A stretch of DNA of 64,000 nucleotides from Colias croceus (lineage: Eukaryota; Arthropoda; Insecta; Lepidoptera; Pieridae). The first letter of the stretch is position 1. Each line of letters opens with the position of its first letter. The stretch spans positions 7,713,001 through 7,777,000 of the forward strand of contig NC_059554.1 in NCBI RefSeq assembly GCF_905220415.1, in the 5' to 3' direction. Both the position numbers and the translations under genes were made by a program. Of the stretch, positions 38,064 to 49,405 are shown one piece after another. Under the pieces are notes generated by a model. It saw only the letters and a list, made by a program, of their open reading frames with translations, made no database searches and had not been told where the DNA came from.

Positions 38064-39373
38064 CACAGAACAGTAAGAACATAATAGAAGTGCGATGTGG
38101 GCGTGGCCCACGTGTCACTAGTAAGGTAAGATCACCTAACTCGCTCTCAGTTGTGCGCAGAAAAATATTCGAGTCGGTTGTCAGCTGTCAAACCTTATTT
38201 CCATATTTATTCATTATTTAGAGCGTGTTGTTCGGTATTAGAGTGGAAAAATAATAGCAGACGAAATAATATCAGCAATCGAGGCATTTCATACCATCGG
38301 TAAGTATTATTTTAATATATTTTAAATATATTTTACGTTACAACTTCGCTCGTCATAATTTGTCAAAAATTTATAAAAATATTAAGTCAAAATGAACCTT
38401 AATCCATAAGAAATAAGTACTAATATAGATTGAACAGCAAACAAGACTTTCTGGAATATTATTGCAATAAACAAACGAATGTTGGATTAGTGATGCATGT
38501 GGCGCATATCGACAGTATCGATACTTTAGAAAAGACAAACATTATAAATATTAAATATTATTCTATTTTTCCTTAGCTTTCATTTGTCCTATTTATTTAT
38601 AGATTTTCGAAAGAGCCTAATTTAAAAGAGAAATGGATAATAAATGCAACGTGACGAGTTAACTGGATGCCGAACAGTAATAAGCAGTCTAACAAAGGCC
38701 ACCGATACATCAAACCTACGGCAGTTCCAAGATTTAAAATAATGCATATTTTCTGTTTGTTTTGTAAATATAGATTTATACTATTCTATTCCGTTTTTTA
38801 TTTAAATATAATAATATGAAAAGACGTACTTAGTAGTAATAAACATACTCCAAAATGTGACACATTATCCTATACTCATATACTTAATAGAAAGAAAAAA
38901 AATGCACAAAAATATATTTATTTGTGAATTATCGATAACAAGGCTGACATCCCTTAGAGCATAGCATCAGGTTAATGTCAAGTTAATGTCATTAATTTAG
39001 AGTGACACAAATTTCAACCTTATTTCTTTGTGTTGAGGTTCAAAGTTATATCTATCGAAAATTAACGCCCTCTGTTGTGGAGTAGCTGAATGTTTTCGAA
39101 TTTGGAATTTCTGAGCAAAGAGAAACAAAACAGCTAATATACCTAGGGATGTTATACTAAAATAAACCGTAACATAGTGATTTAGGGTACATATTGAAAT
39201 GCTGAATTTATAACCTTAGTCGGTTTTTACTCAAATTAAGCTGTCCAATCAAAGGCATAGTTTACTTGTAGTGTACTGTATAACTATCGGTTTAAATGTG
39301 TGGGTTTGGCGACACTGGTTTTCATACTAATTATGACATTATAGCACTTCTATTATGTTCTTACTGTTCTGTG
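38064..39373. mobile_element. Decayed P-superfamily (THAP) DNA transposon
   Basis: Left end CACAGAACAGTAAGAACA (38064) and right end at 39373 form terminal inverted repeats of about 30 bp, flanked by a perfect 8-bp duplication TTTTTTCC (38056-38063 and 39374-39381). Inside, two exon-like pieces join in phase into a THAP zinc-finger domain. The 8-bp duplication, 30-bp inverted repeats and THAP domain together point to the P-element superfamily rather than hAT. No transposase catalytic region is left. Confidence 0.75.
38220..38660 (+). pseudogene. THAP-domain transposase remnant (two exons)
   Basis: Exon 1, ending at 38299 (CAT-CG/GTAAGT), reads CSVLEWKNNSRRN..GISYHR, ending at the HR/F point where THAP genes are commonly split. 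Exon 2, from 38603 after TTTATAG, reads FSKEPNLKEKWIINAT, a stop (TGA where Arg is expected), then VNWMPNSNKQSN. The second zinc Cys is Trp (LEW instead of LxC) and the in-frame stop breaks the domain, so it is non-functional. Confidence 0.7.
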
Positions 39374-39649
39374 TTTTTTCCTTAAAATTGTTTATATTGG
39401 TACTTTTATATTATAAGGCTAATCTTATGGCATAAAGGTATAAGAATGTCAGTAAAAAATGTACCAAAAGCTGTTATTGGTATTGACTTTTTTATGACAG
39501 CTTAAAGAGCTCAGCCAATCATGCTTATTGTATTCTATAACATCATAACTTCATTCGCATAAGGCTGGGTGTTATGTAAGTTACCGTTTTTTATAAAAAG
39601 GTTTAAGAACATCTTGAACAATCCTTATTTGTGTATACAGGATTTTTCC

Positions 39650-40499
39650 TGGTAGCAAGCTACCTCCACGCCGCACATGTGTAACACTGCGTGTGTACTA
39701 GGTATACAGGTGCTATTTCTTCCCGGTGACGTGTAACACTTTATATACTGCCTGTTTAGGGTGTACATTACACGCGTACAGCATTTATACAGGAGCTACC
39801 TCCACACCACAGCTGTGTAAACTGTATATGCGCGTTTATAGCATGTGTACAGGCGCTACTTCCTTCCGGTAACACTGCGTATGTACACTGTATTGTAACA
39901 CCTATACAGGTTTGGATTACACTACACGCGTACATCATGTATACAGGGTGCTATTCCTGTCCGATGACGAGCTACCTCCACACCAAACGTGTTATAACTG
40001 CGCGTGTACACTGTATACACTGCCTGTACAGGTTTGGATTACACGCGTACATCATGTATACAGGGTGCTACTCCTGTCCGATGACGAGCTACCTCCACAC
40101 CACACGTGTTATAACTGCGCGTGTACACTGTATACACTGCCTGTACAGGTTTGGATTACACTACACGCGTACATCATGTATACAGGGTGCTACTCCTGTC
40201 CGATGACGAGCTACCTCCACACCACACGTGTTATAACTGCGCGTGTACACTGTATACACTGCCTGTACAGTACCCCTAGTGTGAGTTTGATCGAGTACGA
40301 AACGTTACTATCGCGTTTGCGTCACAGCCGAATTAGTATGGGAAATTGAACAGCGCCCCTAGCGGACGTATGGGGAAGCTTTGATTCCCCATACAAATTT
40401 CGCTGTGACGCAGACGCGATAGTAACGTTTCGTACTCGATGAAAACTCACACTAGGCACACTGGTTTGGATTACATGTGTACATCATGTATACAGGGTG
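39650..40499. repeat. About 120-bp tandem repeat abutting the PPP1R21 stop
   Basis: GGTTTGGATTAC anchors at 39909, 40031, 40148 and 40463; worse copies go back to about 39650. Units share TACAGGGTGCTACTCCTGTC and GTGTACACTGTATACACTGCC. The last unit runs into the terminal PPP1R21 codons. A MITE (40275-40456) interrupts the array. Confidence 0.85.
40275..40456. mobile_element. MITE with about 50-bp TIRs inside the tandem array
   Basis: CCTAGTGTGAGTTT..GAGTACGAAACGTTACTATC is mirrored at the right end with few mismatches; length 182 bp, no ORF. Confidence 0.85.
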
Positions 40500-43400
40500 C
40501 TACTTCTTCCTAGTGGCGAGCTGATGTTTGAGCTGCAGCAGCTGGTCGTGCTGCTCGGCGAGGCGGTCGTTGAGCGCGGCCACGTGCTCCGTCAGCACGC
40601 TCATCTGCTGCTCGTAGTTGTGCGACGTCGAGTGGAGTTCCTCCTCCTGTACATAAAATGAATATACATGGGTGTCCCGCTTGTGGTGCACCGTGCATGC
40701 TCAATGGAAATAATAAATAAATATACGGGTGAAATAATTAATAAATATACATGTGTGTATAACGATGAAAAAAAATTTTCATTTGATTTTATCTTATCTG
40801 TATGATTACATAAGAAGTGTACAGATACCGCTCGGCTAATATGGGCATTTAGTGTATTAATAAAATCTTAAACGTAAGCGCGTGCGGAAGGCAATATGCA
40901 CTGTATAATATACAGATAATTTTAAAAATTGCATGGGGGATTTTATATTTTATAGAAAACTTTAATGTGTGATTTAATAATTCAATATTAACAATTTCAA
41001 ATACTAACCAGCCTCGCAATAGTATCGTGTTTGTCTTGTATCGTATTTGCGTCCGTTTCTTTTTCCTGCTGTAATTCTTCGAAGCGCAGCCTCAACATTT
41101 CACACTAAAAAACAAAAAAGATTTTTTTTTATTTTTATTGTTAGTTTTATAGCATTAAAATGTATATATACTTAATAATTGAAAACTTTAAAAGAACAGT
41201 AAAGATTTGATTGTGAGGCACAATACAAACGCGGGTTCAACGTAAAAATCGAACTTTCCTATTCTTAAAAAAATTATCTGGATAATTTATGGAGTTTAAT
41301 ATAAGAAAATAAACATCGCATTAAAAAAATCTGAACACCACACCTCTTTAACATAATGTTCTGCATTGCTGATAAGTTCGTCCCTCTCAGCGCTGAGCTT
41401 GCTGATCTTGCTGCGGAAGTAGGACAGCATCCTCTCCTCCCGCTCTTGCACCTCCCCACTGAGGAGGAACGGCACTTGCAGACTTCCTAACAATCCTGTT
41501 ATCCTACCCTCGCCATCTGTTGTAAAAATGTTAAGATAAGATGTTGTTCTGCCCTATTGCTACTTTTTCATAAGTTATTAACAAAAAACTAAAAAAAAAA
41601 ATATTCGAATTGGTCAAGCCGTTCTCGAGTTTAACGCTTCGCAACATATCCAGCAATTCATTTTTATTATTTATTAACCCCTTTAAACTCTAAATAACAT
41701 AATCAGACCCATTGTAAGATGATGAAATAAAATCAAGGAAATAGCAAATTTTAATAATGTCAGAAAGAATTAGAAATACATAGTACAAAGGTATTGAATT
41801 TTATGGTTATTGCCTGATTAGTAACAGTTTAAACTTGTAACAGCGCAAATTATATTACAGAATACATTTCATATTATAATCAAACTCAACTCAAAACTTT
41901 ATATAAACAACACATACCTATAGAAGTTTCACTAAACGTGTTAAAGTCCCCAGAGTCGTGCGTATCTCCTCTTCTCCTTTGCGACGCGGACACGTGTTTG
42001 CTAATCTCTAACTTGAGGCTTTCGTTCTCTAGCTGCAGCATTCCATATTCCATACGAAGCTTTTGGTTTTCCTACAAAATATTATTTTAATAGATAAATA
42101 AATAAATAAATAATTAATTAAATTAAATTTTTTACTAAAAGAGATAATATGTAACAACATACTTATATGTGTGCAAACACAATATATGGAAAATATCAAA
42201 GTCTAGTGCATTTCATTGCAATCTACAAAATAAATGTAATATATTTTGCGCACTGTTAATAGAATGGATGTGCTTCTTATTAAAATTAAATATTAAACTA
42301 TTAAAAATAGCAAATTGCATTCAAAGTAAACAATTTTTGTACAAAAATGAAAATACAATTCAATGATAACTGCATTGCTGTAACAATTATTTGTAACCCA
42401 TTGACCACCGAACGGCCCAATGAGACCACGACACAATAGATTTTCTATTGTGTCTGTGATTCCGGGGGCTGAGGGAGTAATATTTACCTGTTCAGAGTTA
42501 TGTAACTTATTGCTCAGCTGTTCATTTATATGCAAGTCGTCTACTGAACTAAGGGCATCTTCACTGCCAATCTAAAATAAATACATATTTTATCATTTCG
42601 AACATTACTAAAGGCGTTATATGAATGCTTATAATCTTGTTTATGAGATAAATAAAGTTCTATAAACCGAAAACTATCAAATTTTATATTCAACAACTTT
42701 TTAAATCATACATGAATTATAACAACACAGAAACATTAATATTTGATAAATTGTTGTGCTGATTTATGTAATTCTTATATAAATTGAAATATAATCTAAT
42801 AAGACTACTCGTTCAACATACACCCAAGTAGCTTTTTATCACAACATAAATTGAAACAACAAAAACAATAAATAAATTGAGACGGCAAAAAAAATCCAAT
42901 AAGAATAAAAAAGAATCACATGTATTACCAAACTTCCGCCTTCCGACAAAAAGTCACCGTTACAACTAGCTTGACTACCGGCCTGCACCTTTGGCGTTCC
43001 ACCTAACCGTTCCTTCCTAGCTTCTTCCAGCGCAAACTGTAATTCTTGATTCTTATTCTTTAATTTAGCGATTTCACACTTATATCTACTTTCACACTCT
43101 GTCATGTGACGGTTGCAGTCTTCGATTGATGCTTGCAGTTGGGATACTTCAAATGTTTTGTCGGAGAGCTGAAAATTAAAAAAAAAGTTTAGATTTACAG
43201 TAAAGGACAAGTGTTAGATTTACAGTAAAGGACAAGTGATCAAACTATAAGAGATTTGTTGTATATATATTGTATTTTGTGCTTACAAAATATATATTGC
43301 ATGATCTGAAAATGATGCTGTCAATAACAGATTGATTCATATCAATATATATTCATATTCAGCTCATATTACTTATTACATTGTTTATTTTCTAAATATC

Positions 43401-46379
43401 TATTTCATACCTAGAGATCAATACTGAAAACTAAAAATAAATTTATCTCTCCCACATTAATTGTTCCCATATTCAAAACAAACAAACTACCTTTGTCTTT
43501 CAAAAGTTAAAAGTCTGTTATTCAAAGACCAATAAGATGAATACCATATAATATAATAGATTACCACTCAAAGAAAGAGATATGATGCAGGAACTTTACA
43601 ACTCGGAAATAAATGAGATTTATATAATAAATAAAATAAAAAATAAGGAAATAATTAAGAACAACCCACTTACCTCGCAGACCATTGATCTTATTCAGAA
43701 AAGGAAACTACTACTTAGAAACAGAAGAGACAAAGCCACATTAAAAGAAATAAATAACTTGAGCAAAGAAATTAACCGTAAAATTAAACAAGACAAAGCT
43801 GACAGAAGATTTGAACGTATAAAACACCACATATCGAAAACAGGAGGCATAAACAAGGCATTACGAGAACTAAAAGAGGAAAAGGTTTGGATTCCAAAAA
43901 TGAAAAACAAATTAAACAAACAAATCACAAAGAGACAACCAGTCCTCAAGATTGCTACAGACTTTTATCGCACTCTATACTCTACCAAAGAGATCCAATT
44001 AAATTGTAACTTAAGCCTCGAAGACTGTACAGAAGATATCCCACAAATTCTCGAAAGCGAAGTCCAACAAGCAGTAAAATCCCAGAAAAATGATAAAGCA
44101 CCAGGATTAGACAACATCACTAACGAAATGATGAAAGCTACACTACCGGAAACGTTAGAAAGACTGACTAAGCTCTTCAATACCATCCTGAACACTGAAT
44201 TCATCCCCATACAGTGGACAACAACTACCATTACTCTCATTCACAAAAAAGGAGACAGATCCGAAATAGGTAACTATCGCCCAATTAGCCTGATGTCGAA
44301 CGTATATAAAGTGTTCTCAAAAATACTGCTTAACCGTATCACTAAAAAGCTCGACGAAGAACAACCGAGGGAACAGGCAGGGTTTAGAGCAGGATACTCT
44401 ACATCGGATCATATTCATGTGGTGAAACAGTTGATTGAGAAAAGCCATGAATACAACTATCGACTTTACATGGCATTTGTAGACTACAACAAGGCATTTG
44501 ATTCACTGGAACACCAATCTATATGGGAAGCTTTGAAGAATCAAGGAATAAACAATAAATACATAAGGATCATAAAGAATATATACAAAAACAGCACAGG
44601 CAGAGTAAAATTGGAAACCGAAGGTGAAGTATTCCCTATAAATCGAGGCGTGAGACAGGGAGACCCACTCTCACCAAAACTTTTTTCCTCAGTATTAGAG
44701 GGAATCTTTAGAAAATTAGACTGGGATAACTTCGGCATAAACATTAATGGGACAAATCTGAATCATCTCAGATTTGCTGATGATATAATACTCATATCAG
44801 ATAACCCTGGAAATCTTCAAACCATGCTTCTTCAACTGGCACAAGAAAGCAAAAAAGTGGGACTATCGATTAACTATGAAAAAACCAAAATCATAGCAAA
44901 TAGAGCGCGAACCCCAATTAAAATAGAAGATAAGTTAATCGAATATGTCAATTCTTATATTTATTTAGGTCAAATAATAGCTTTCAGCGACCAAATGGAA
45001 CATGAAATTGAGAGACGGGTTGCCCATTCTTGGAAGAGATACTGGTCGCTGAAAGAAATATTTAAAAATACACAATACAATATCACAATCAAAAGAAGAC
45101 TATTCAATACCTGCATTTTGCCAATACTCACCTATGGTTGCCAAACTTGGGCTAAAACAAAAAAACATGACACAAAATTGGTAACATGCCAACGAGCTAT
45201 GGAGAGGAGCATACTAGGTTATACAAAAAAACATAGAAAAAGAGCTTTAGATATAAGAAAAATAACAAAAATAGAAGATGTTGTAAAAAAGACAAGGATT
45301 CTTAAATGGAGGTGGGTAGGGCATATGCTCAGAGAAAAGGGAAACCGATGGACAAGGGTCATTACTGAATGGACTCCCAGAGCAGATGCTAAAAGGAAAA
45401 GAGGAAGACAAAGAAAAAGGTGGTCCGATGAGATAAGGAGAGTGGCGGGGCCGCTATGGCTACGGAAGGCGAAAGAACGTGGCGAGTGGAAGAAGTTGGA
45501 AGAGGCCTTTGTGTCACAAGGACACGCCAGCACCCACATATAAATTTAATTTTAGTTTTAAGTAAAAATGTAACCTGTAATATTGGCAATAAAGGCTATA
45601 AATAAATAAATAAGATGAATACCTGAGATGCATACTGGGCATTTTCAATAATTTTCTTTTGCAGCTCCTCTTGAAGTAGCCCTGCATCCAGCGGTGCAGG
45701 ATTGCTATTTGACGGGGCTTTATCATCTTTGCTTTTTGATTTTTTTGTTAGTTTTGTCTATAACATTGAAAAAATGGAATATTATAGCAATTTATTCAAT
45801 AGTATTACTTTAAAGTATACATAAACTGAATAAAGAAGGCTTGATAATCATTTGCAGAGAAAAACAATTATTGAAATAGAAGTAAAATGCTGCCACATAT
45901 GTATATGATACATAATATGACTGATATCACTGTCCATATTATCAACACATATTTGTACATAGTATCCATAATGTTCTAAAAATATAGAAGTACATGTAAA
46001 TAAATATAATGTAAATATTGTGAATACAAATACCTGTGTTTGTTCAATTTCATCTTGCAAAACAGAAACGCGTCGCGTCAATTGCTGATTTCTAAAAGTT
46101 AAAGAATCTATCTCTAATTCTCCTTTACGCAATGATTTTTCTTTTTCTTTAAGTAACTCCCGCAATTCATTCGATTTAGCTTGCTCATCTAATACACCTT
46201 TTTTCAATACCTTTACATGAACCCTGAGCTGTAAGCGGAAATAATAGATTTATTGCAAATTGCCGACAATACTGCATTGCATCTTTATCAATGATTAGGT
46301 TTACAACTTTTACCTTTGAATATTCAGCTGCTAATTTTTGATATTTGGCTTGAATATCACCTGAAGGCAATCCCTCCAT
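40500..46379 (-). CDS. Ppp1r21: PPP1R21 (KLRAQ-domain protein, FERRY complex subunit 2)
   Basis: PPP1R21/Fy-2 is a coiled-coil protein that, as part of FERRY, ties mRNA and ribosomes to Rab5 early endosomes; it was also described as a PP1 regulator. Exons in gene order: 46379-46314, 46228-46034, 45757-45623, 43168-42929, 42571-42488, 42071-41918, 41516-41344, 41104-41009, 40646-40500 (stop TAG at 40502-40500). All junctions are GT/AG and in frame; total 429 aa. The N-terminus QAKYQKLAAEYSK-LRVHVKVLKKG matches the KLRAQ signature, followed by DEQAKSNELRELLKEKEKSLRK and SLTFRNQQL. The C-terminus (YEQQMSVLTEHVAALNDRL..) matches the conserved end of the family. Nearly all of it predicts coiled coil. 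The human protein is about 780 aa; the large central helical region is not visible here. Intron 3 holds an RTE retrotransposon in opposite orientation. Confidence 0.88.
43546..45608 (+). mobile_element. RTE-clade non-LTR retrotransposon, 5'-truncated, ORF intact
   Basis: ORF 43582-45543 (653 aa, ATG to stop, no interruption) encodes a reverse transcriptase: NDKAPGLDNIT, LIHKKGDRSEIGNYRPISL, EQAGFRAGYSTSDHI, VDYNKAFDSLEH, RGVRQGDPLSPKLF, and the catalytic FADD box at LRFADDIILIS. It ends with a basic WRWVGHMLRE..KRGRQRKRW tail. The apurinic-type endonuclease domain that should precede RT is absent, so the copy is 5'-truncated, as is usual for target-primed insertions. The 3' end has AATAAA-type short repeats (TAAATAAATAAA). 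It is flanked by a perfect 15-bp target-site duplication, AATAAGATGAATACC, at 43531-43545 and 45609-45623. The intact frame and perfect duplication imply a recent insertion. Confidence 0.93.
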
Positions 46380-47318
46380 TGCTATACTTTACGTGCTCAT
46401 CACTACACAGTAATAAATCCCATTAAAACAATTCTAGAGGGATTTACAATAAACTCGAACGTTGAACTGTGAACAGTGACGAACACCCACTTTGAACTTT
46501 CAAAAGTGACATTGACATTAAATTTTGACAAAAATATATCAATTTTTTTTTATGATTTAATGGCCTGGTTACGAGACCTTTAAGCCGAGTCTTATTTTTT
46601 ATCACAAATGTTCAAGATATTTTTCCTTCCTTTGTCCTTATTTAGATCGTTCCAACAATGTTTTTTATTTATTTGTATAACGCACACATAAAACAAATAT
46701 TGCTTCAGTCTATAATCGGATCCTTACACCCACAGAACAGTAAAAACCACAGGTAAAAACCACCTTACACCAGTTGTTTCTAAGCACAGATCAAGGACAT
46801 AGAACATAATATGGCAAACTCCTCTTTATCAAGTGCATAGATAATAGGTATATACATTTCATCATTGGGTAATCATTCAGCGATTTCTTAATAGAACAGT
46901 TTCTCTAAGATATAAGTTAGTAATAAAAGAAATTTATAAATTGCCGGCCATCTGCTGGCCATCTACTGGTTTTCTGCAGCATTTAAATAAATTAATTTTG
47001 CCAATGAAACATAAGAATGAAACAATTAGAAAAAGAAAATAAAACAATTAGACTATTCTAAAGAATAGTCTAAAATAGTGTTTTATATTCACACTCATCG
47101 AGCAAAATATTTCAATAATTTAATTTAATCTGTGATCCAATTATAGTCTGCCGTTACTTTTTTATTATAATGTGGCAATATTGTCTCTGTTGATGTGTCG
47201 TGATTGTCTGATTAAAAATATCAATATTTTGGATTTTATGAAAGAAAAGCTATAAATTTTAACTTATTTTACATACTTATATACTAATACATTCAGCCAA
47301 CCATTTCATAATAGGGTC
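46380..47318. promoter_or_regulatory. Divergent intergenic region between PPP1R21 and Pol iota
   Basis: About 940 bp separate the two start codons, so regulatory sequence is likely shared. No TATA box stands out near either ATG. It contains an 11-bp-arm palindrome (47049-47072) and a short match to the P-element TIR (CACAGAACAGTAA, near 46733), probably a transposon scrap. No coding exon seen. Confidence 0.45.
47049..47072. repeat. Palindrome in the PPP1R21/Pol iota spacer
   Basis: TAGACTATTCT-AA-AGAATAGTCTA, 11-bp perfect arms. Confidence 0.7.
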
Positions 47319-49239
47319 ATGGACGTCAGGTAAGGTTCTGACTTATAAAATAGTATTGTATCGCAACAGGTAAAAAGTTAGTCAGAACAAAGTAAATTAT
47401 GACGAAACTGTGTGAATTATCCGCAGGGACATGGATTCGAGCAGCTCTACATTTACCGATATAACAAGCGACCACGGTAAAAGCATAATACACATCGACA
47501 TAGACTGTTTTTATGCTCAAGTAGAAATGTTACGGAAACCAGAATTACGCTCAGAACCACTTGGAATTCAACAGAAAAATATCGTCGTAACAAGTAATTA
47601 TGAGGCAAGAAAATACGGAATTAAAAAGTGTATGCTTGTTACAGAAGCACTCAAAGTATGCCCTAATTTAAAGTTATTAAATGGAGAAGACTTACACGAT
47701 TACAGAGCTGCCTCAAATAAAATATTTTTACTTTTACAAAATTGGAAATCTCCAGTAGAGAAGTTAGGTATGGATGAAAATTTTATTGATGTCACAAATT
47801 TGATTCAAGAAAAATTAAAAAGTACAAATATTGGTAATCTTACAATCACTGGTCATTTATACAGTGAACCCTCTATGGATTGCCCCTGCGGCTGTCACAC
47901 AAGACTGAAAATAGCATCACAAATAGCTAATGAAATGCGTCAAAAGATACTGGATGATTTAGGTTTCACAACATGTGCAGGCGTTGCACATAACAAATTA
48001 CTTTCAAAACTAATCTGTCCCTTACACAAACCAAATGATCAGACTACTATTTATCCAGAACATGGTGTAAGTTTTATGTCAACTCTAGAGAGTGTACGCT
48101 CTATTCCAAGTATAGGATCGAAAACAACAGAAACATTAATATCACACAACATTATATCTGTCAGTGATTTACAACAAGTGTCCCTAGATGTTTTAAAAAA
48201 ACACTTTAGCAGTGACATGGCTGTTAGACTGAAAAATTTAAGTTTAGGTGAGGATAATACTCCAGTCAAACAAACGGGCAGACCACAAAGTATAGGTTTA
48301 GAAGATAGTTTTAAGACAGTTAGTGTAAAGAGTGAAGTTGAGGAAAAGTTTACTGCACTTTTACAAAGGTTGCTCATTCTGGTTAGGGAAGATGGTCGCA
48401 TTCCTGTCTCATTAAGAGTGACTCTAAGAAAGAAAGATGTAAAAAGACTCAGTAGTCACAGAGAGTCGAGGCAATGCCAGATCTCACCATCTATTTTCAC
48501 AATTAACAGTGGCACGGTTTCAGTCACAGAAGCAGGGCAGGAGAAACTTATGACCATAATAATGAGATTATTTAATAAACTTATTGATTTATCTAAACCA
48601 TTCCATTTGACATTAGTAGGGTTGGCTTTTACAAAGTTCCAAGAACGGATGACTGGAAGAAGTTCTATTGTGAATTACCTCATGAATGATTTATCTGTCC
48701 AGTCAGTTCTCAACATACAGAGTGACTGTGATACATCAGCATCCTCCATGGATTACTCTGCAGTGTCCCCCAGCAGCAGCACAACAACTGATCTCTCTGA
48801 TGCTGAAGTGGAACCATCACCAAAAAAGCCTAAAAAGGTAACATGGATTGCCAAAAGACGATGTTTATCCAGAGAAGATGTTGCATCACCTAGTAAGTTG
48901 AAAGTGGGGGAATTGAGGTTGAATTCAAAGGAACTTGAAAAGGTCTCAGAGCTAAGACTGAATTCCAGAGACAGGTCTTTAACTCCAAGAGCGAGTCCTG
49001 CAAAAGATGTGTCTGATAATTCAGATGCAATGAGAGACATTGCTGAAGGTGGCAATTGTGATGAATGTCCAAGTTATGTTGATAAAGAAGTATTTAATGC
49101 ACTGCCAGAAGAAATGCAACAAGAATTAAAATCAATGTGGAAAAATCCCTCCAATTCAGATATGCCAAGAGCTATCACTCGCAACATGAACAAAACCAAA
49201 CCAAACTCAATTATGAAATACTTTGTTCCACAAAAATAG
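47319..49239 (+). CDS. PolI: DNA polymerase iota (Y-family translesion polymerase)
   Basis: Inserts bases opposite damaged template sites in the nucleus. Model: 47319-47329 (ATG GAC GTC AG) spliced over a 97-bp intron (GTAAGG..CCGCAG) to 47427-49239, giving MDVRD-MDSSSS.., 607 aa. An intronless start at 47431 (602 aa) is equally open. Numbering from 47431: the palm metal-binding residues are D23/D25 in IIHIDIDCFYAQVE and D115/E116 in LGMDENFID. The fingers carry YEARKYGIKKCM, then CAGVAHNKLLSKL. A helix-hairpin-helix follows (SIPSIGSKTTETLISHNI), then the little finger (QSIGLEDSFKTV..). A single ubiquitin-binding motif sits at about 552-570 (LPEEMQQELKSMW); vertebrate Pol iota has two. The C-terminus IMKYFVPQK resembles a terminal PIP box lacking the leading Gln. 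Most of the protein is one long exon. Confidence 0.95.
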
Positions 49240-49351
49240 TATTAATAATTTGCCTTGTTATTTTAAGTGATAAGTGAATGGTATCTATTTTTTCAAATCA
49301 TACAATTTTTATTAATCTGATCAAATACATGTTTATGTTATATATAAATGT

Positions 49352-49357
49352 TTTATT
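49352..49357 (-). terminator. Likely poly(A) signal of COG2
   Basis: TTTATT on the plus strand (AATAAA on minus), about 50 nt after the COG2 stop at 49408-49406. A second candidate is at 49308-49313. Confidence 0.45.
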
Positions 49358-49374
49358 TTTTCTTATTGCCAATT

Positions 49375-49380
49375 AATAAA
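49375..49380 (+). terminator. Likely poly(A) signal of Pol iota
   Basis: AATAAA 136 nt after the stop. It lies beyond the minus-strand AATAAA of COG2 (49352-49357), so the convergent transcripts should overlap at their ends. Confidence 0.5.
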
Positions 49381-49405
49381 AGTCCAGAGTATATAACTGG
49401 GCATA

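Noticed and set aside
38064..39373. Calling this element hAT because of the 8-bp duplication
   Set aside because: The internal THAP-like exons and about 30-bp CACAG ends fit P-superfamily better, though hAT is not fully excluded.
39912..40349. 145-aa plus-strand ORF with repeated peptide VHHVYRVL..
   Set aside because: Pure translation of the about 120-bp tandem repeat next to PPP1R21; no start context, no domain.
39909..40500. Regularly spaced repeats resembling a CRISPR array
   Set aside because: Units are contiguous about 120-bp duplications in a eukaryotic 3' UTR, without unique spacers.
48051..49055. Antisense ORFs over Pol iota
   Set aside because: Shadow frames of a clear polymerase coding exon.
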